A stretch of 64,000 nucleotides of DNA from an uncultured Bacteroidota bacterium (GTDB lineage Bacteria > Bacteroidota > Bacteroidia > Flavobacteriales > Flavobacteriaceae), in contig CAJWUI010000002.1 in NCBI GenBank assembly GCA_913047695.1, positions 1 to 64,000 on the forward strand, in the 5' to 3' direction. Made by a program: the position numbers and the translations under genes. The notes beneath the pieces are model-generated. The model saw nothing but the letters and a program-made list of their open reading frames with translations, was not told the DNA's origin and searched no databases. Shown here piece after piece: positions 1 through 8,429 of this stretch; positions within the stretch are counted from its first letter, which is position 1; the number at the start of each line of letters is the position of its first letter.

Positions 1-19
1 TTATTCAAAAATCAACAAC

Positions 20-1063
20 TTAAATCATCGGCATATCCTCTTCATTAAGTTCAGGGACTTCTAATCCTCTTAAATAAGTCAAACTTACATTTATAGATGA
101 GTGTCCCATTGCCTTTTGAAGTTTAGTAACACTTTCTGTTTTAGTAAATAAAGCTATGGCAGCAGAATGCCTAAAGGAATATAATGTAATGTTATTTTCT
201 ATAGAATGATTTTTTTTAAATCGGCTCCAAAGTTTTTTAAAATAATCTTTATTGTATGGCAAAGAACAATTAGAAAATATATTGTAATTGGGATTTGAAG
301 GATTAAGATTTTCTACTATAATTTTTGGCACAGGGACTATTCTATTTTTCTTTGATTTTACTCTTGAACCATCAACGGATACAAATTTAAAATCACTTGT
401 AAAATCTCCCCATTTGAGTAATCTAACTTCTCTATGAGGTCTTAGTAAACAGCAGTAAGTAAAAAGACAGCACAGATATAGATTAAAATTAAATTGCTTT
501 ACGGATTGTATTAACTCAGGCAAATTTTTAATTGGTTTATGTAGTTTTTCTTCTTGTTTTATCGATTTAGGATACTGTAAATTTTCTTTTGGCATTTTTA
601 ATTTTATTGCTTGGTTAATTATTACTATTAGATGTTTTCTAATGGTGTTATAGGAAGTGCCATAATAGTTTTTTAAAACAGTCTGCAAGTGATTACTTGT
701 TAATTCTTCTTCATGCTTTACAATTTCTATTAGTTTTTTGGTAACAAGTTTTAAAGTGGACTTATAGGAATCCGAAAGCTCTGATTTTAGTTTAATCTCT
801 AAGGCATTTTGAATAAACCACCTAGCATTATTTTGTTTTACTATAAAAGTAGGCTCTTTAAGTTTATTGCCATTATAGATGTATTTATAGATTTCTGCTG
901 CAAGAATTTTAGCTTTTGCTCTTCTTTGAGAAAAGGGAAAACTATTTGGTTTTAAATCAATACCAATTTTATCTCCACTATAGAGTCTAAATCTTTTATG
1001 GTTAAGATAGAAAGTAATAAAGTAGTTTCCTTTGTTATCAAGGCAAACTTTTGGATAGTTCAT
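20..1063 (-). CDS. Tyrosine recombinase / phage-type integrase
   Basis: Predicted site-specific tyrosine recombinase of 347 aa, a normal length for Bacteroidota element integrases. The N-terminal half is a basic arm and SAM-like core-binding region. The C-terminal half has the catalytic landmarks: an Arg in the LLRPHREVRLLKW stretch, a YSFRH box corresponding to HxxR, then GHSS and the presumed nucleophile Tyr in TYLRG. It starts 46 bp from the 3' side of a tRNA-Ala and is transcribed away from it, the classic arrangement of an integrase beside its attachment site. The rest of the element would lie left of the window. Function is confident; which element it mobilises is unknown. Confidence 0.9.
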   Translation of the reverse strand: MNYPKVCLDNKGNYFITFYLNHKRFRLYSGDKIGIDLKPNSFPFSQRRAKAKILAAEIYKYIYNGNKLKEPTFIVKQNNARWFIQNALEIKLKSELSDSYKSTLKLVTKKLIEIVKHEEELTSNHLQTVLKNYYGTSYNTIRKHLIVIINQAIKLKMPKENLQYPKSIKQEEKLHKPIKNLPELIQSVKQFNFNLYLCCLFTYCCLLRPHREVRLLKWGDFTSDFKFVSVDGSRVKSKKNRIVPVPKIIVENLNPSNPNYNIFSNCSLPYNKDYFKKLWSRFKKNHSIENNITLYSFRHSAAIALFTKTESVTKLQKAMGHSSINVSLTYLRGLEVPELNEEDMPMI

Positions 1064-1109
1064 CTGACAGTTAATTTACAGTAGACAATTAAGTCTTATT
1101 GTAAACCAA

Positions 1110-1183
1110 CGTAATTATTGGGACTCGAACCCACGACCTCTTGACTGCCAGTCAAGCGCTCTAGCCAGCTGAGCTACATCCCC
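1110..1183 (-). tRNA. tRNA-Ala(GGC), 3' acceptor side abnormal
   Basis: Read on the minus strand, the 5' acceptor strand GGGGATG is followed by a D arm, an anticodon stem CTTGA/TCAAG around loop CTGGCAG (anticodon GGC, Ala), a variable loop AGGTC and a T arm with TTCGAGT. The 3' acceptor strand reads TAATTAC instead of something close to CATCCCC, so most of the acceptor stem cannot pair. The outer T-stem pair is G/A and no CCA follows. The neighbouring integrase suggests that the 3' end was exchanged by integration, leaving a damaged or weakly functional tRNA. Identity is clear; functionality is doubtful. Confidence 0.75.
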
Positions 1184-1341
1184 AAATTATAACTAATTGA
1201 TTTAAAGTAATTTGTGAAAATCAAACAGTTTTTAAAAGATAGTTAACTAGTAACAAATCTATTAAAATAAGCTTATTTAGGTAAATTTTGACAGTCAATT
1301 TGCATTAAAATGATGATGATATAGCTTTAATATTTCATTAC

Positions 1342-2907
1342 TCACTCTGAAGAACTTCCCCACCAATCTTTATTGGGTTTGTAATCTAATTTTAACTCAT
1401 CATTTCTTCTTTTTTCAACTTTTTCCTTAATCCTGATTTTGTGAAGGTTCAACCATTTAGTTTCCTTTTTTTTATTGTAGATTGGATCAACCTCAGGTAT
1501 TTTTGCATTCGTTGAGATAAGCCACTCTTCAAGAGTTTTTTTCAATTTGGAAGCTATTTTTGGATACTTGCTCAAGACGTCAAACTTTTCACCAATATCA
1601 TTCTTAAGGTCATATAATTCATTTTTACCATCCTCGAAATATTTTATTAATTTCCAATTTCCTAAGCGAATGGCTGCGCTTGGATCTCCACCTTGATTTC
1701 CATAATGCGGATAGTGCCAAAAAATAGGACGTTTATCAAAAGGGTCTCCTTTAATTAAAGGGACCAAACTTTTTCCATCTACCTTAGTAGGATTTTCTAT
1801 TCCTGCTAATTCCAATAATGTGGGAAATAAATCTGCTCCCATAACAGGAGTATCTATTTTTCTTCCATGAATATTTAAATGAGGTATCTTTATGAAGAAA
1901 GGTATTTTAGTACCTGCCTCCCATTGATAACCTTTTCCACCTCTGAGCGGAAGGTTGCTTGTTGAAAAGTCATCTCCAGAAGAAACTCCGCCATTGTCAG
2001 ATACAAAAACCACTATGGTATTTTTATCTAATTTCAGTTCATCCAAAGTTCTTAGTACAATACCAACTGCATCATCGGTCTGCTCAACTAATCCTGCATA
2101 AACAGGGTTATCTTGTTTAATTCTCATTGGAAGTCTTTTTTCCATGAAAAATCCCTCCTTAAGTATACCTTGATTTTCTGCTTTTTCTCTGTATTTTTCC
2201 CACTTTTCCCTGGTGGCCTGAATAGGTGAATGAACTGCATAAAAACTTAAATAAGCAAAGAATGGATTTTCTCTATTTTCTTTGATAAAATCAGCAGTCT
2301 CCCGAGCAAGCTTTACAGAAAGTGGAAGTCCTTTTTCTTCATCTTTATCAACTAGAAAGGGATTATTGAATGGTGAGAAAAATCCACCTGAATATGGGCC
2401 TCCTGCGTAATAGCCACCCTTATTTATTTCAAATCCATGATCTGTAGGTAAAGACTTTTCTTCCTTAGATCCTAAATGCCATTTCCCAGCAAAAAAAGTT
2501 TTGTAATTATTTGACAAAAACACCTCAGGCAGGGTTATCATTTCAAACGGAAGATGATTGACATAACTACTAGGTAAAAGTTTTGTTTCGCGACCATTAC
2601 TTCGCCAATCTATTCCACTTTTAGCACCAATCCAGTCTGTGATACCGTGGATAGTTGGATAAAAACCGGTTAACAAACTCGCTCTTGACGGGCTACATAC
2701 AGATGCATTAGCATAGCCTTGTTTAAATAAAGTTCCTTCTTCAGCAATTCTATCTATGTTAGGGGTTTCATAAAAGGTACTTCCCATAACACTTAAGTCA
2801 TAGTAACCCAAATCATCAACAACTATAAATAAAAAGTTGGGTTTCGAATCGGATTTTTTACAAGCAAAAATCAAAAAGATAGAAGTAAATAAAAATATTT
2901 TTTTCAT
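1342..2907 (-). CDS. Sulfatase, type I (formylglycine-dependent), lipoprotein
   Basis: A 521-aa arylsulfatase-A-family enzyme that hydrolyses sulfate esters, probably on algal polysaccharides or their oligosaccharides. The N-terminus has a lipoprotein signal ending in IFAC, so it is likely lipid-anchored in the periplasm or at the surface. Metal-binding Asp-Asp is at about residues 31-32 (VVDDLG). CSPSR at about residue 71 is the motif in which the Cys is matured to formylglycine. GKWHLG follows near residue 140, and a late SDNGG motif completes the site. The maturase is not in the window. The substrate cannot be told from sequence by eye. Confidence 0.93.
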   Translation of the reverse strand: MKKIFLFTSIFLIFACKKSDSKPNFLFIVVDDLGYYDLSVMGSTFYETPNIDRIAEEGTLFKQGYANASVCSPSRASLLTGFYPTIHGITDWIGAKSGIDWRSNGRETKLLPSSYVNHLPFEMITLPEVFLSNNYKTFFAGKWHLGSKEEKSLPTDHGFEINKGGYYAGGPYSGGFFSPFNNPFLVDKDEEKGLPLSVKLARETADFIKENRENPFFAYLSFYAVHSPIQATREKWEKYREKAENQGILKEGFFMEKRLPMRIKQDNPVYAGLVEQTDDAVGIVLRTLDELKLDKNTIVVFVSDNGGVSSGDDFSTSNLPLRGGKGYQWEAGTKIPFFIKIPHLNIHGRKIDTPVMGADLFPTLLELAGIENPTKVDGKSLVPLIKGDPFDKRPIFWHYPHYGNQGGDPSAAIRLGNWKLIKYFEDGKNELYDLKNDIGEKFDVLSKYPKIASKLKKTLEEWLISTNAKIPEVDPIYNKKKETKWLNLHKIRIKEKVEKRRNDELKLDYKPNKDWWGSSSE

Positions 2908-3140
2908 CTATTATTAAAATAAACGTTTGATAAATTCATTCGAAATTTAAATGTTCTTAAAAATTTAATTATTCAATTTCTAAGTTAGTAAGGTTTTATT
3001 TTATCTATGTATCGTTTTTTGTAGATTTATTTTGTGGAGAAGAGTGAAAACAAAAATGGATAATCTTATTAATTATTTTGTCTCTAGCAATAGGTGTCAC
3101 ATTATTAAATGAATATATAAGCTAGTTGATTTACGTTTGA

Positions 3141-3830
3141 TTAAGTGGTGATTAGATTTTTAAGCGTTGACAAACTACTTTTATAGCGCTGTAAAAATAT
3201 CAACTTACTATTCATAAATCTAAGTTTGGAAACTAATAATGACTTTAAAGTACTGTCTTTTTGGACGATGTTAGTGAAAAGTTTTATTTTTTCAAACTCT
3301 GAAATTTTCATTTTGCTAATTTTAATAATAATCTGAGGGTGATTGTACTGAATATATTTGAGTATTTCTCTTTGAACAACTATTTCATCTTCCATATTAG
3401 CCACAACTCCATATTTAGTTCCATTGTAAAATGATTCTATTGCAACTTTTATCTTACTATTTCTAATAAATTTTAGGCCTCCGTCATATTTGAGAGAAGT
3501 ATAAATTTCTTCACTAGGGCTAAAGCCACGATAATCAGTTGAAGCAATTAACAGATCGTTATATGTAAAAGAGATATTTGCAACTTTGTCATCAATAATT
3601 CTGACTAAATTTTCTTTGTCAAATCTAAAAACGCTATCTCTATTTTTAATAGTATTTTCAATTACTTCCAGTTCAGTTGACAATTCCGTAAGCACCTCTT
3701 TTTCTCTGTCAATATTATCAAGAGATGTCTGGTATTTGTCAAACCAAAAAGAAACTGAAATACCAAGTACTATGACAGAAAATTCAATAACATATTTAAA
3801 AATAATTTTCTTCATTGAACTCAAGTTCAC
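3141..3830 (-). CDS. Membrane-anchored coiled-coil protein, DUF6090-like
   Basis: A 229-aa protein of unknown function. One hydrophobic helix near the N-terminus (VIEFSVIVLGISVSFW) is followed by a charged, probably coiled-coil segment (residues about 35-70) and a mixed C-terminal region. This layout matches small Bacteroidota proteins grouped as DUF6090, whose role is not known. The resemblance is by recollection of the N-terminal pattern, not a search. The start is the first Met of the ORF; the inner Met at residue 6 (MKKIIFKY) is an equally good start. It is not tightly coupled to its neighbours. Confidence 0.65.
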   Translation of the reverse strand: MNLSSMKKIIFKYVIEFSVIVLGISVSFWFDKYQTSLDNIDREKEVLTELSTELEVIENTIKNRDSVFRFDKENLVRIIDDKVANISFTYNDLLIASTDYRGFSPSEEIYTSLKYDGGLKFIRNSKIKVAIESFYNGTKYGVVANMEDEIVVQREILKYIQYNHPQIIIKISKMKISEFEKIKLFTNIVQKDSTLKSLLVSKLRFMNSKLIFLQRYKSSLSTLKNLITT

Positions 3831-3871
3831 TAAAACTAAACTAACAAAAAATTTAAAGGTTTTTTAAGAAA

Positions 3872-4291
3872 TTATATGAGAGTTGAATTCAACTTGATCT
3901 CACAATTCAAAACCCCAGATACTGGGCAATTATTTTTTGCTTCTTCAGCCAGTTCAGCAAATTTTTCCTGATTAATTCTAGGGACATTTCCGCTTAAGAA
4001 CAATTCAATTAATTTTATTACTCCATCTTGAAAAGTTAATAGTGCTTTTGTATTTAGTTGTTTAGGATAAATATCCGCTTCATTCAAAACAAAGGCTAAT
4101 TTCATATTAAAACAACCTGCAAGTGCAGAAGCTATAAGCTCTTCTGGATTAGTTCCTAGTTTACCATTTTCGTTCTCAAACCTAGTTTTAAAGCTATATG
4201 GCATATCTTTAAATGCACCACTTTGAACATTTAGATGACCAGTACCTTCGCTCCCCCCGCCTTCCCATATTGCGTTTACTTCTCTTTTCAT
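3872..4291 (-). CDS. OsmC/Ohr-family peroxiredoxin-like protein
   Basis: A 139-aa OsmC-family protein; family members reduce organic peroxides with a pair of cysteines in the cytoplasm. The two expected cysteines are visible in AGCFNM (about residue 60) and NNCPVSG (about residue 118). The NPEELIASALAGCF stretch is typical of the family's central helix, and length fits OsmC. The start overlaps the stop of the upstream NTF2-like gene by 4 nt, so the two are very likely co-transcribed and translationally coupled. The OsmC versus Ohr subfamily is not decided. Confidence 0.88.
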   Translation of the reverse strand: MKREVNAIWEGGGSEGTGHLNVQSGAFKDMPYSFKTRFENENGKLGTNPEELIASALAGCFNMKLAFVLNEADIYPKQLNTKALLTFQDGVIKLIELFLSGNVPRINQEKFAELAEEAKNNCPVSGVLNCEIKLNSTLI

Positions 4292-4791
4292 CCTTTTTGT
4301 TTTATTATTGGCATGCTCTTAGCTTGATACCAGTATATGACTTTACCTTCGTAAATTTGATACCACTCCATTGTAATTGAACCGTCTTTATTCCGGAATT
4401 GTGCGTTTATCCACTCGCCTTTCTGATTTCTGATTGTTGGGTCCTCTGCCTTTATAGCTTTAACACTAAATGCAGAAATGGTTTCCCATCCCCATCCATA
4501 TGTTTTTTGAGTTTCCTTGTATTGTTTTTCTATTTTTTTTACAAAAGCCTTTGGTCCAGTAACTTGAGTTCCATCATCAAATCTCATAAAAGCGTCATCA
4601 GCGACATAAGTCTTTAACGTCTCGTAGTCTCTTTCAGCCCAGGCTTTATCTATTCTTTTAAAAATGTCAACAGTTACTTCTGAACCCATAGCTATCGTCT
4701 GTCCTTTGGCAGGTCCAAACCCGTTGCTATTTTGAGCGCAACAAAAAAAAGCGATTTGTAAAAAAACAACTGAGAATAATAGTTTTTTCAT
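4288..4791 (-). CDS. Secreted NTF2-like (SnoaL-type) protein
   Basis: A 167-aa exported protein with a cleavable-looking signal peptide (MKKLLFSVVFLQIAFFCCAQ). An NTF2/SnoaL-like alpha+beta domain follows: an opening helix with KRIDKAWAERDYETLKTYVADDAFMRFDDGTQVTG, then strand-rich sequence ending IYEGKVIYWYQ. The fold often binds small hydrophobic ligands or serves as a ligand-binding or accessory domain. No catalytic claim is made. It overlaps the downstream OsmC gene by 4 nt, suggesting a two-gene operon. Other NTF2-like exported proteins occur at 6131 and 9183. Confidence 0.75.
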   Translation of the reverse strand: MKKLLFSVVFLQIAFFCCAQNSNGFGPAKGQTIAMGSEVTVDIFKRIDKAWAERDYETLKTYVADDAFMRFDDGTQVTGPKAFVKKIEKQYKETQKTYGWGWETISAFSVKAIKAEDPTIRNQKGEWINAQFRNKDGSITMEWYQIYEGKVIYWYQAKSMPIIKQKG

Positions 4792-5268
4792 TTATTTCGA
4801 TTTATAATTAATAATTAGCAATATACTATATTGCAGAAAATAAACCATAGAATGAAGGCTTTTGGATTAATGTGTAAAGATTGAATATTAATGTCTCTAA
4901 TGTAAAAATGTCTTAGGTTTAAACAGAAAAATTGATACAATTAATTAAATCACTAGAATGTAATGAGTTATTTGAAAAAAATACAGCTCATAAAATTTTA
5001 TTCTATTGAATTACAGAACTTTACCATTGGAGATCTCTATTATGCTATAAGATATTCCATTAGCTTATATTTTTTTAGAATAAATACATGTGTAAATTTG
5101 CGTATATTCTTTTTTGAATAAGTTGGTTTATGGTTTTAAGAGCTCTAATTATAGGGCTCTTTATTTTTTGTACAGATTCTAGCAAACTCAATGTTAATTT
5201 AATAAGCTTAATTATTTAAATAAACAGTTTCTTATTTAGAATTAGTTTAATTATGTATTAGTTCAGTT
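4792..5268. other. Gene-poor intergenic region with one hairpin
   Basis: No convincing coding sequence longer than about 15 codons was seen on either strand. A TAnnTTTG-like box (TAAATTTG, about 5092) lies upstream of a hairpin at about 5138-5163 (AAGAGC..GCTCTT followed by TTATTTTTT). Together these could make a very short transcript or be the end of an antisense one. The rest is AT-rich without visible structure. Confidence 0.4.
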
Positions 5269-5302
5269 ATTTGGAAGTATGCGAATCCTTAATTTATATT
5301 TG
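5269..5302 (+). promoter_or_regulatory. Bacteroidota-type promoter for the 44-aa ORF
   Basis: ATTTG at 5269-5273 and TATATTTG at 5295-5302 are separated by 21 nt. This matches the flavobacterial TTTG / TAnnTTTG promoter form (established consensus). The start codon follows 17 nt downstream of the -7 box, giving a short 5' leader. The call rests on the motif only. Confidence 0.6.
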
Positions 5303-5318
5303 TTAAAAATATATAGGT

Positions 5319-5453
5319 ATGGAAATTTTAAAAATAAGTAACAGTTGTATTAATTGTGATAATCTAAATCACGAACTCAAAAGGTGTGGTATACACGAGG
5401 TTGAAGTAAGTGAAAAATACACATGTGAAGAATTTAGAACGGATTCTGCATAA
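5319..5453 (+). CDS. 44-aa four-cysteine mini-protein
   Basis: An ORF too short for the supplied track: 44 codons from ATG to TAA, acidic, with four cysteines arranged CINC ... C ... C (residues 10, 13, 23 and 36) plus His at 18 and 26. The spacing resembles a small metal-binding knuckle, but no family is recognised. Support that it is real comes from a consensus promoter immediately upstream and a strong intrinsic terminator 30 nt downstream, so it appears to be a monocistronic unit. It has no signal peptide and is probably cytoplasmic. Confidence 0.6.
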   Translation: MEILKISNSCINCDNLNHELKRCGIHEVEVSEKYTCEEFRTDSA

Positions 5454-5481
5454 CTTTCTTTGTCTCACCTTTAAAAATTAG

Positions 5482-5509
5482 AAAAAGAGCCTCTTAGGCT
5501 CTTTTTTTT
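5482..5509 (+). terminator. Intrinsic terminator after the 44-aa ORF
   Basis: A 10-bp stem (AAAAAGAGCC / GGCTCTTTTT) with loop TCTTA runs into eight T residues. The A-rich left arm means it could also terminate leftward transcription. It closes the mini-protein unit. Confidence 0.85.
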
Positions 5510-5633
5510 GTCAAACAATAATAAATTAGGTTAAATTATTCAAAGTTGAACATATTAGGCTATTTTTTGATGATTAAATTCTACGAAACATAGTATCTAA
5601 AAATTAAATTATATAAACCAAAAAAATTAGATT

Positions 5634-6013
5634 ATGAAAATTATAAATGAATTTAAAGAATTTGCTTTAAGAGGCAATATGATCAAAATGGCAGTTGGAA
5701 TAGTTATAGGTGCGTCATTTAATTCAGTTGTTTATTCACTTGTAAAAAATATTTTATTACCACCACTTTCTAGGCTATCACAGGGATAAATTTTCAAGAA
5801 AAAAAAATAATTTTAAGAAAAGCAACCGATAGCTATAGTGAAGTATCTATTGAATATGGATTATTTATAAATAATATCGTTGATTTTGCCATTGTTGGAT
5901 TCACCATATTTTTAGTAATTAAATTATTTAATTCCTTAAGAAAAAAGTCTGAAGATATTTTAGATAAATCAGTTGAAACACCAAAAGAAATTATTTTATT
6001 GACTGAGATTTAG
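5634..6013 (+). pseudogene. mscL: Large-conductance mechanosensitive channel MscL, frameshifted
   Basis: The first frame (5634-5789) encodes MKIINEFKEFALRGN..., the MscL N-terminus and first membrane helix, up to PPLSRLSQG and then a stop. A second frame from about 5783 encodes GINFQEKKIILRKATDSY, the second helix (VDFAIVGFTIFLVIKLF) and the charged tail ending PKEIILLTEI. Joined, they give about 125 aa, close to the usual MscL length. One missing nucleotide near 5781 (or a sequencing error) separates the halves. MscL is the homopentameric osmotic-shock safety valve of the inner membrane. As written the gene cannot make a working channel. Confidence 0.85.
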
Positions 6014-6092
6014 AGATCTTTTAAAAAATCTTAAACCAATTTAAAAATCAAAGAACATCACTCAAATTTAACATAAAGCGTGTTCTGAAATC

Positions 6093-6102
6093 TTTGTATA
6101 TT
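6093..6102 (+). promoter_or_regulatory. Shared TTTGTATATT promoter element
   Basis: TTTGTATATT lies 28 nt before the ATG of the 6131 gene, and AATCAATTTAAAATG spans the start. The same 10-mer at nearly the same distance precedes the genes at 9183 and 13965. The TTTG probably forms the end of the -7 box; the -33 box is weak. Confidence 0.5.
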
Positions 6103-6130
6103 AAAACATTAATATATAAATCAATTTAAA

Positions 6131-6661
6131 ATGAAAAAGTTTTTAACCTTAATGATATCTATTGGGATTCTTAGTTGTGCTAATAATAAGACAGAACAGG
6201 TTTCCACAATTAAAATAAAAGATGAGAAGGCTCAGAAAATTTCTGAAATGATGCAGAGTTATGTAAATAATAATTTTGATTCAAGTATTATTTCTGAAGA
6301 TGCTAAAATTAAATTTAACCAGCTAGAAATGACTAAAACTGATTTTGAAAATTTGGTAGTCACTCATCATGCCATGTTTAGTGAGATTAGTTTTCCTGAA
6401 GGTTGGATGGAGACTGTGAATTATACAGGTGCTGATGTTAAAAATGCAGGAGGCAAGTATGCTGATGATTACGGAAGTACTTGGACAAGTCATTGGAGTG
6501 ACTGGACTGCAGTATCAAAAATTTCTGGCGATACAATATCCAATCACTGCTTTTTTGGTTACAAATGGGAGAATGACAAAATTGTGGAAGTAAGTGCTAT
6601 TTTTCCAGACGAGGCTTTTAATAAGGAACTCTCAATGTTCATGGAAGCCAATAAAAAGTAG
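6131..6661 (+). CDS. NTF2-like lipoprotein
   Basis: A 176-aa predicted lipoprotein: signal MKKFLTLMISIGILSC with lipobox Cys at residue 16. The mature part looks like one SnoaL/NTF2-like domain, with helices about residues 35-85 and then aromatic-rich strands (TWTSHWSDWTAV, HCFFGYKWENDKIVEVSAIF). The lipid anchor implies a place in the periplasm or on the outer membrane. The molecular function is unknown. It is transcribed alone from the TTTGTATATT-type promoter and resembles the tandem-domain lipoprotein at 9183 in general architecture. Confidence 0.75.
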   Translation: MKKFLTLMISIGILSCANNKTEQVSTIKIKDEKAQKISEMMQSYVNNNFDSSIISEDAKIKFNQLEMTKTDFENLVVTHHAMFSEISFPEGWMETVNYTGADVKNAGGKYADDYGSTWTSHWSDWTAVSKISGDTISNHCFFGYKWENDKIVEVSAIFPDEAFNKELSMFMEANKK

Positions 6662-6749
6662 ACTTAAATTTTTTTAGTTTGAATTCTTTTTTTGGTGTGG
6701 TAACAATTATCAAATTTTACGAGACTTCTGAAAAATAAATTTTAAAAAA

Positions 6750-7787
6750 ATGAAAAGACAATTTATATTTCTTTTCATAGTCATAGTTAATCAAGCCAAT
6801 TGTCAAAATAAATTTGATAGTTTATATTTAAACTCTTCGAGAGAGAGCATTAATAAAATAAAGTTAGAATTTAATGATGATTATGGTAACAAAACTTTTT
6901 TACCCTTAACTGTTATAAAAGGGAAAGATAAAGGAATAGTATTTACCATTTTAGCTGGAGTTCATGGGGCGGAATATGCTCCTATTATAGCGACACAAAA
7001 ACTAATTAAAAAATTAGAAGTAAATAGGTTATCAGGTACTATAATTATACTTCCCATAACAAATATTGGGGCATTTTATTCGAGTACTCCATATGTAAAC
7101 CCAATTGATAATTTAAACATAAATAGAATTTTTCCAGGTAATAAAAATGGAAGTGTTTCAGAAAAAATAGCCCACTTTATATCAACAAAGATTATACCTC
7201 TAAGTGACGTTTTTCTTGACGCTCACAGTGGTGACGCCAATGAAGATCTTTTACCTTTCGTATGTTATTATGACAATCAAAACCACCCTTTTCAAACTAA
7301 AATGGCGAAAGAGTTGTCTGAATATAGCGGCTTTGAAAATGTAATATCTTATCCATATACAATTAAAGATAGCGAACCTGCACTCTATGCATTTAAGCAA
7401 GCTTCTCAAGTTGGGAAAATCGCATTAAGTTTTGAAAGCGGTAAACTTGGATATCTTCAACCAAAAGCTATTGACAGAATTTTAAGAGGTTATAATAGAA
7501 TATTCGATAAATTAAAAATGTATGAATACAATGATCCTGTGGAGAAAACAAAATTCAAAAGGTTGAATAGCCCATATTATATCAAATCTAAATTTCAAGG
7601 TATCTTATACACAGGATTTAAGGCTGGGGAAAAAGTACCTAAAAATAGTGAATTGGGTTTTATTACAGATGAGTTTGGTGAAATTATTGAAAAATACTTT
7701 GCATCAAAATCAGGAACTATTCTGTATATGAAGGGTACTCCTCCTGTGAATATTGGGGATACTGTATTTAGCATAAGTCCTAACTAA
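6750..7787 (+). CDS. Exported succinylglutamate desuccinylase/aspartoacylase-family (M14) deacylase
   Basis: A 345-aa zinc hydrolase of the AstE/AspA branch of the M14 carboxypeptidase fold, with a signal peptide ending near QANCQ. The zinc-binding HxxE motif is in AGVHGAEYAP (about residue 75). NRIFPG and DAHSGDANEDLLPF supply the expected Arg/Asn and third ligand region, and ESGKLG lies toward the C-terminus. Family members cleave N-acyl groups from amino acids or related amides. The signal peptide suggests periplasmic action on scavenged substrates. It is followed 19 nt later by a GNAT acetyltransferase, probably co-transcribed. Confidence 0.85.
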   Translation: MKRQFIFLFIVIVNQANCQNKFDSLYLNSSRESINKIKLEFNDDYGNKTFLPLTVIKGKDKGIVFTILAGVHGAEYAPIIATQKLIKKLEVNRLSGTIIILPITNIGAFYSSTPYVNPIDNLNINRIFPGNKNGSVSEKIAHFISTKIIPLSDVFLDAHSGDANEDLLPFVCYYDNQNHPFQTKMAKELSEYSGFENVISYPYTIKDSEPALYAFKQASQVGKIALSFESGKLGYLQPKAIDRILRGYNRIFDKLKMYEYNDPVEKTKFKRLNSPYYIKSKFQGILYTGFKAGEKVPKNSELGFITDEFGEIIEKYFASKSGTILYMKGTPPVNIGDTVFSISPN

Positions 7788-7806
7788 TTAAAAATTTTTT
7801 TGGTCA

Positions 7807-8316
7807 ATGAAAATAAAAAATAGTAAACTAGAGGACTTGGACACCATTTTTAAATTATATGAAATAGCCACAGAATTTATGAAATCAAAAGCGCAAGTAG
7901 CCTGGCCAAAATTTGAAAAAAAAATGGTAATAGCTGAGATAAAAAATAAATCACAATGGAAATTAATAATTGATGAACAAGTTGCTTGCGTTTGGGCAAC
8001 TACTTTAAAAGATGAATTGATTTGGGGAGAAAATAATGAGCCCTCGCTTTATATTCATCGTATTGCATCGAATCCCTCATTTCGGGGGCACAGATTAGTT
8101 GGAAAAATTTTAGACTGGAGTAACAAATATTGTGTCGAAAACAAACTTAAGTTTGTGAGGATGGATACCGTAGGTTCAAATAAAGGGCTAATAAAACACT
8201 ACAGAAGTTTTGGCTTTGATTTTTTGGGTATGAAAAAACTAAAAGACACAACAAATTTACCAGAGCACTATAAAGAGGATGATGTTTGTTTGTTTCAAAA
8301 AGAGCTTCAACAGTAA
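7807..8316 (+). CDS. GNAT-family N-acetyltransferase
   Basis: A 169-aa cytoplasmic acyltransferase that probably transfers acetyl from acetyl-CoA to an amine. The N-terminal KNSKLEDLDTIFKLYEIA is typical of the fold. The acetyl-CoA-binding segment is IHRIASNPSFRGHRLVGKIL (motif A, about residues 90-110), and the C-terminal YRSFGFDFLGMK fits motif B. The acceptor is unknown. The gene follows the M14-type deacylase by 19 nt, so the two may handle related N-acyl compounds (inference). Confidence 0.85.
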   Translation: MKIKNSKLEDLDTIFKLYEIATEFMKSKAQVAWPKFEKKMVIAEIKNKSQWKLIIDEQVACVWATTLKDELIWGENNEPSLYIHRIASNPSFRGHRLVGKILDWSNKYCVENKLKFVRMDTVGSNKGLIKHYRSFGFDFLGMKKLKDTTNLPEHYKEDDVCLFQKELQQ

Positions 8317-8429
8317 ATCACCTTTTTTTAATAACTTTTTATCAAATGTATTTAGAAAATAGAGGAATCATCATCGTGTTCTATAGAATCCAATTCTGTA
8401 TATTGTATATCAATATAAACTAATTTAAT

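Noticed and set aside
3044-3125. Small frame encoding KQKWIILLIILSLAIG..., a possible broken membrane peptide
   Set aside because: It opens after a TGA and has no start codon in frame; joining it to the GTG at 3044 needs a frameshift. The evidence is too thin to call a gene.
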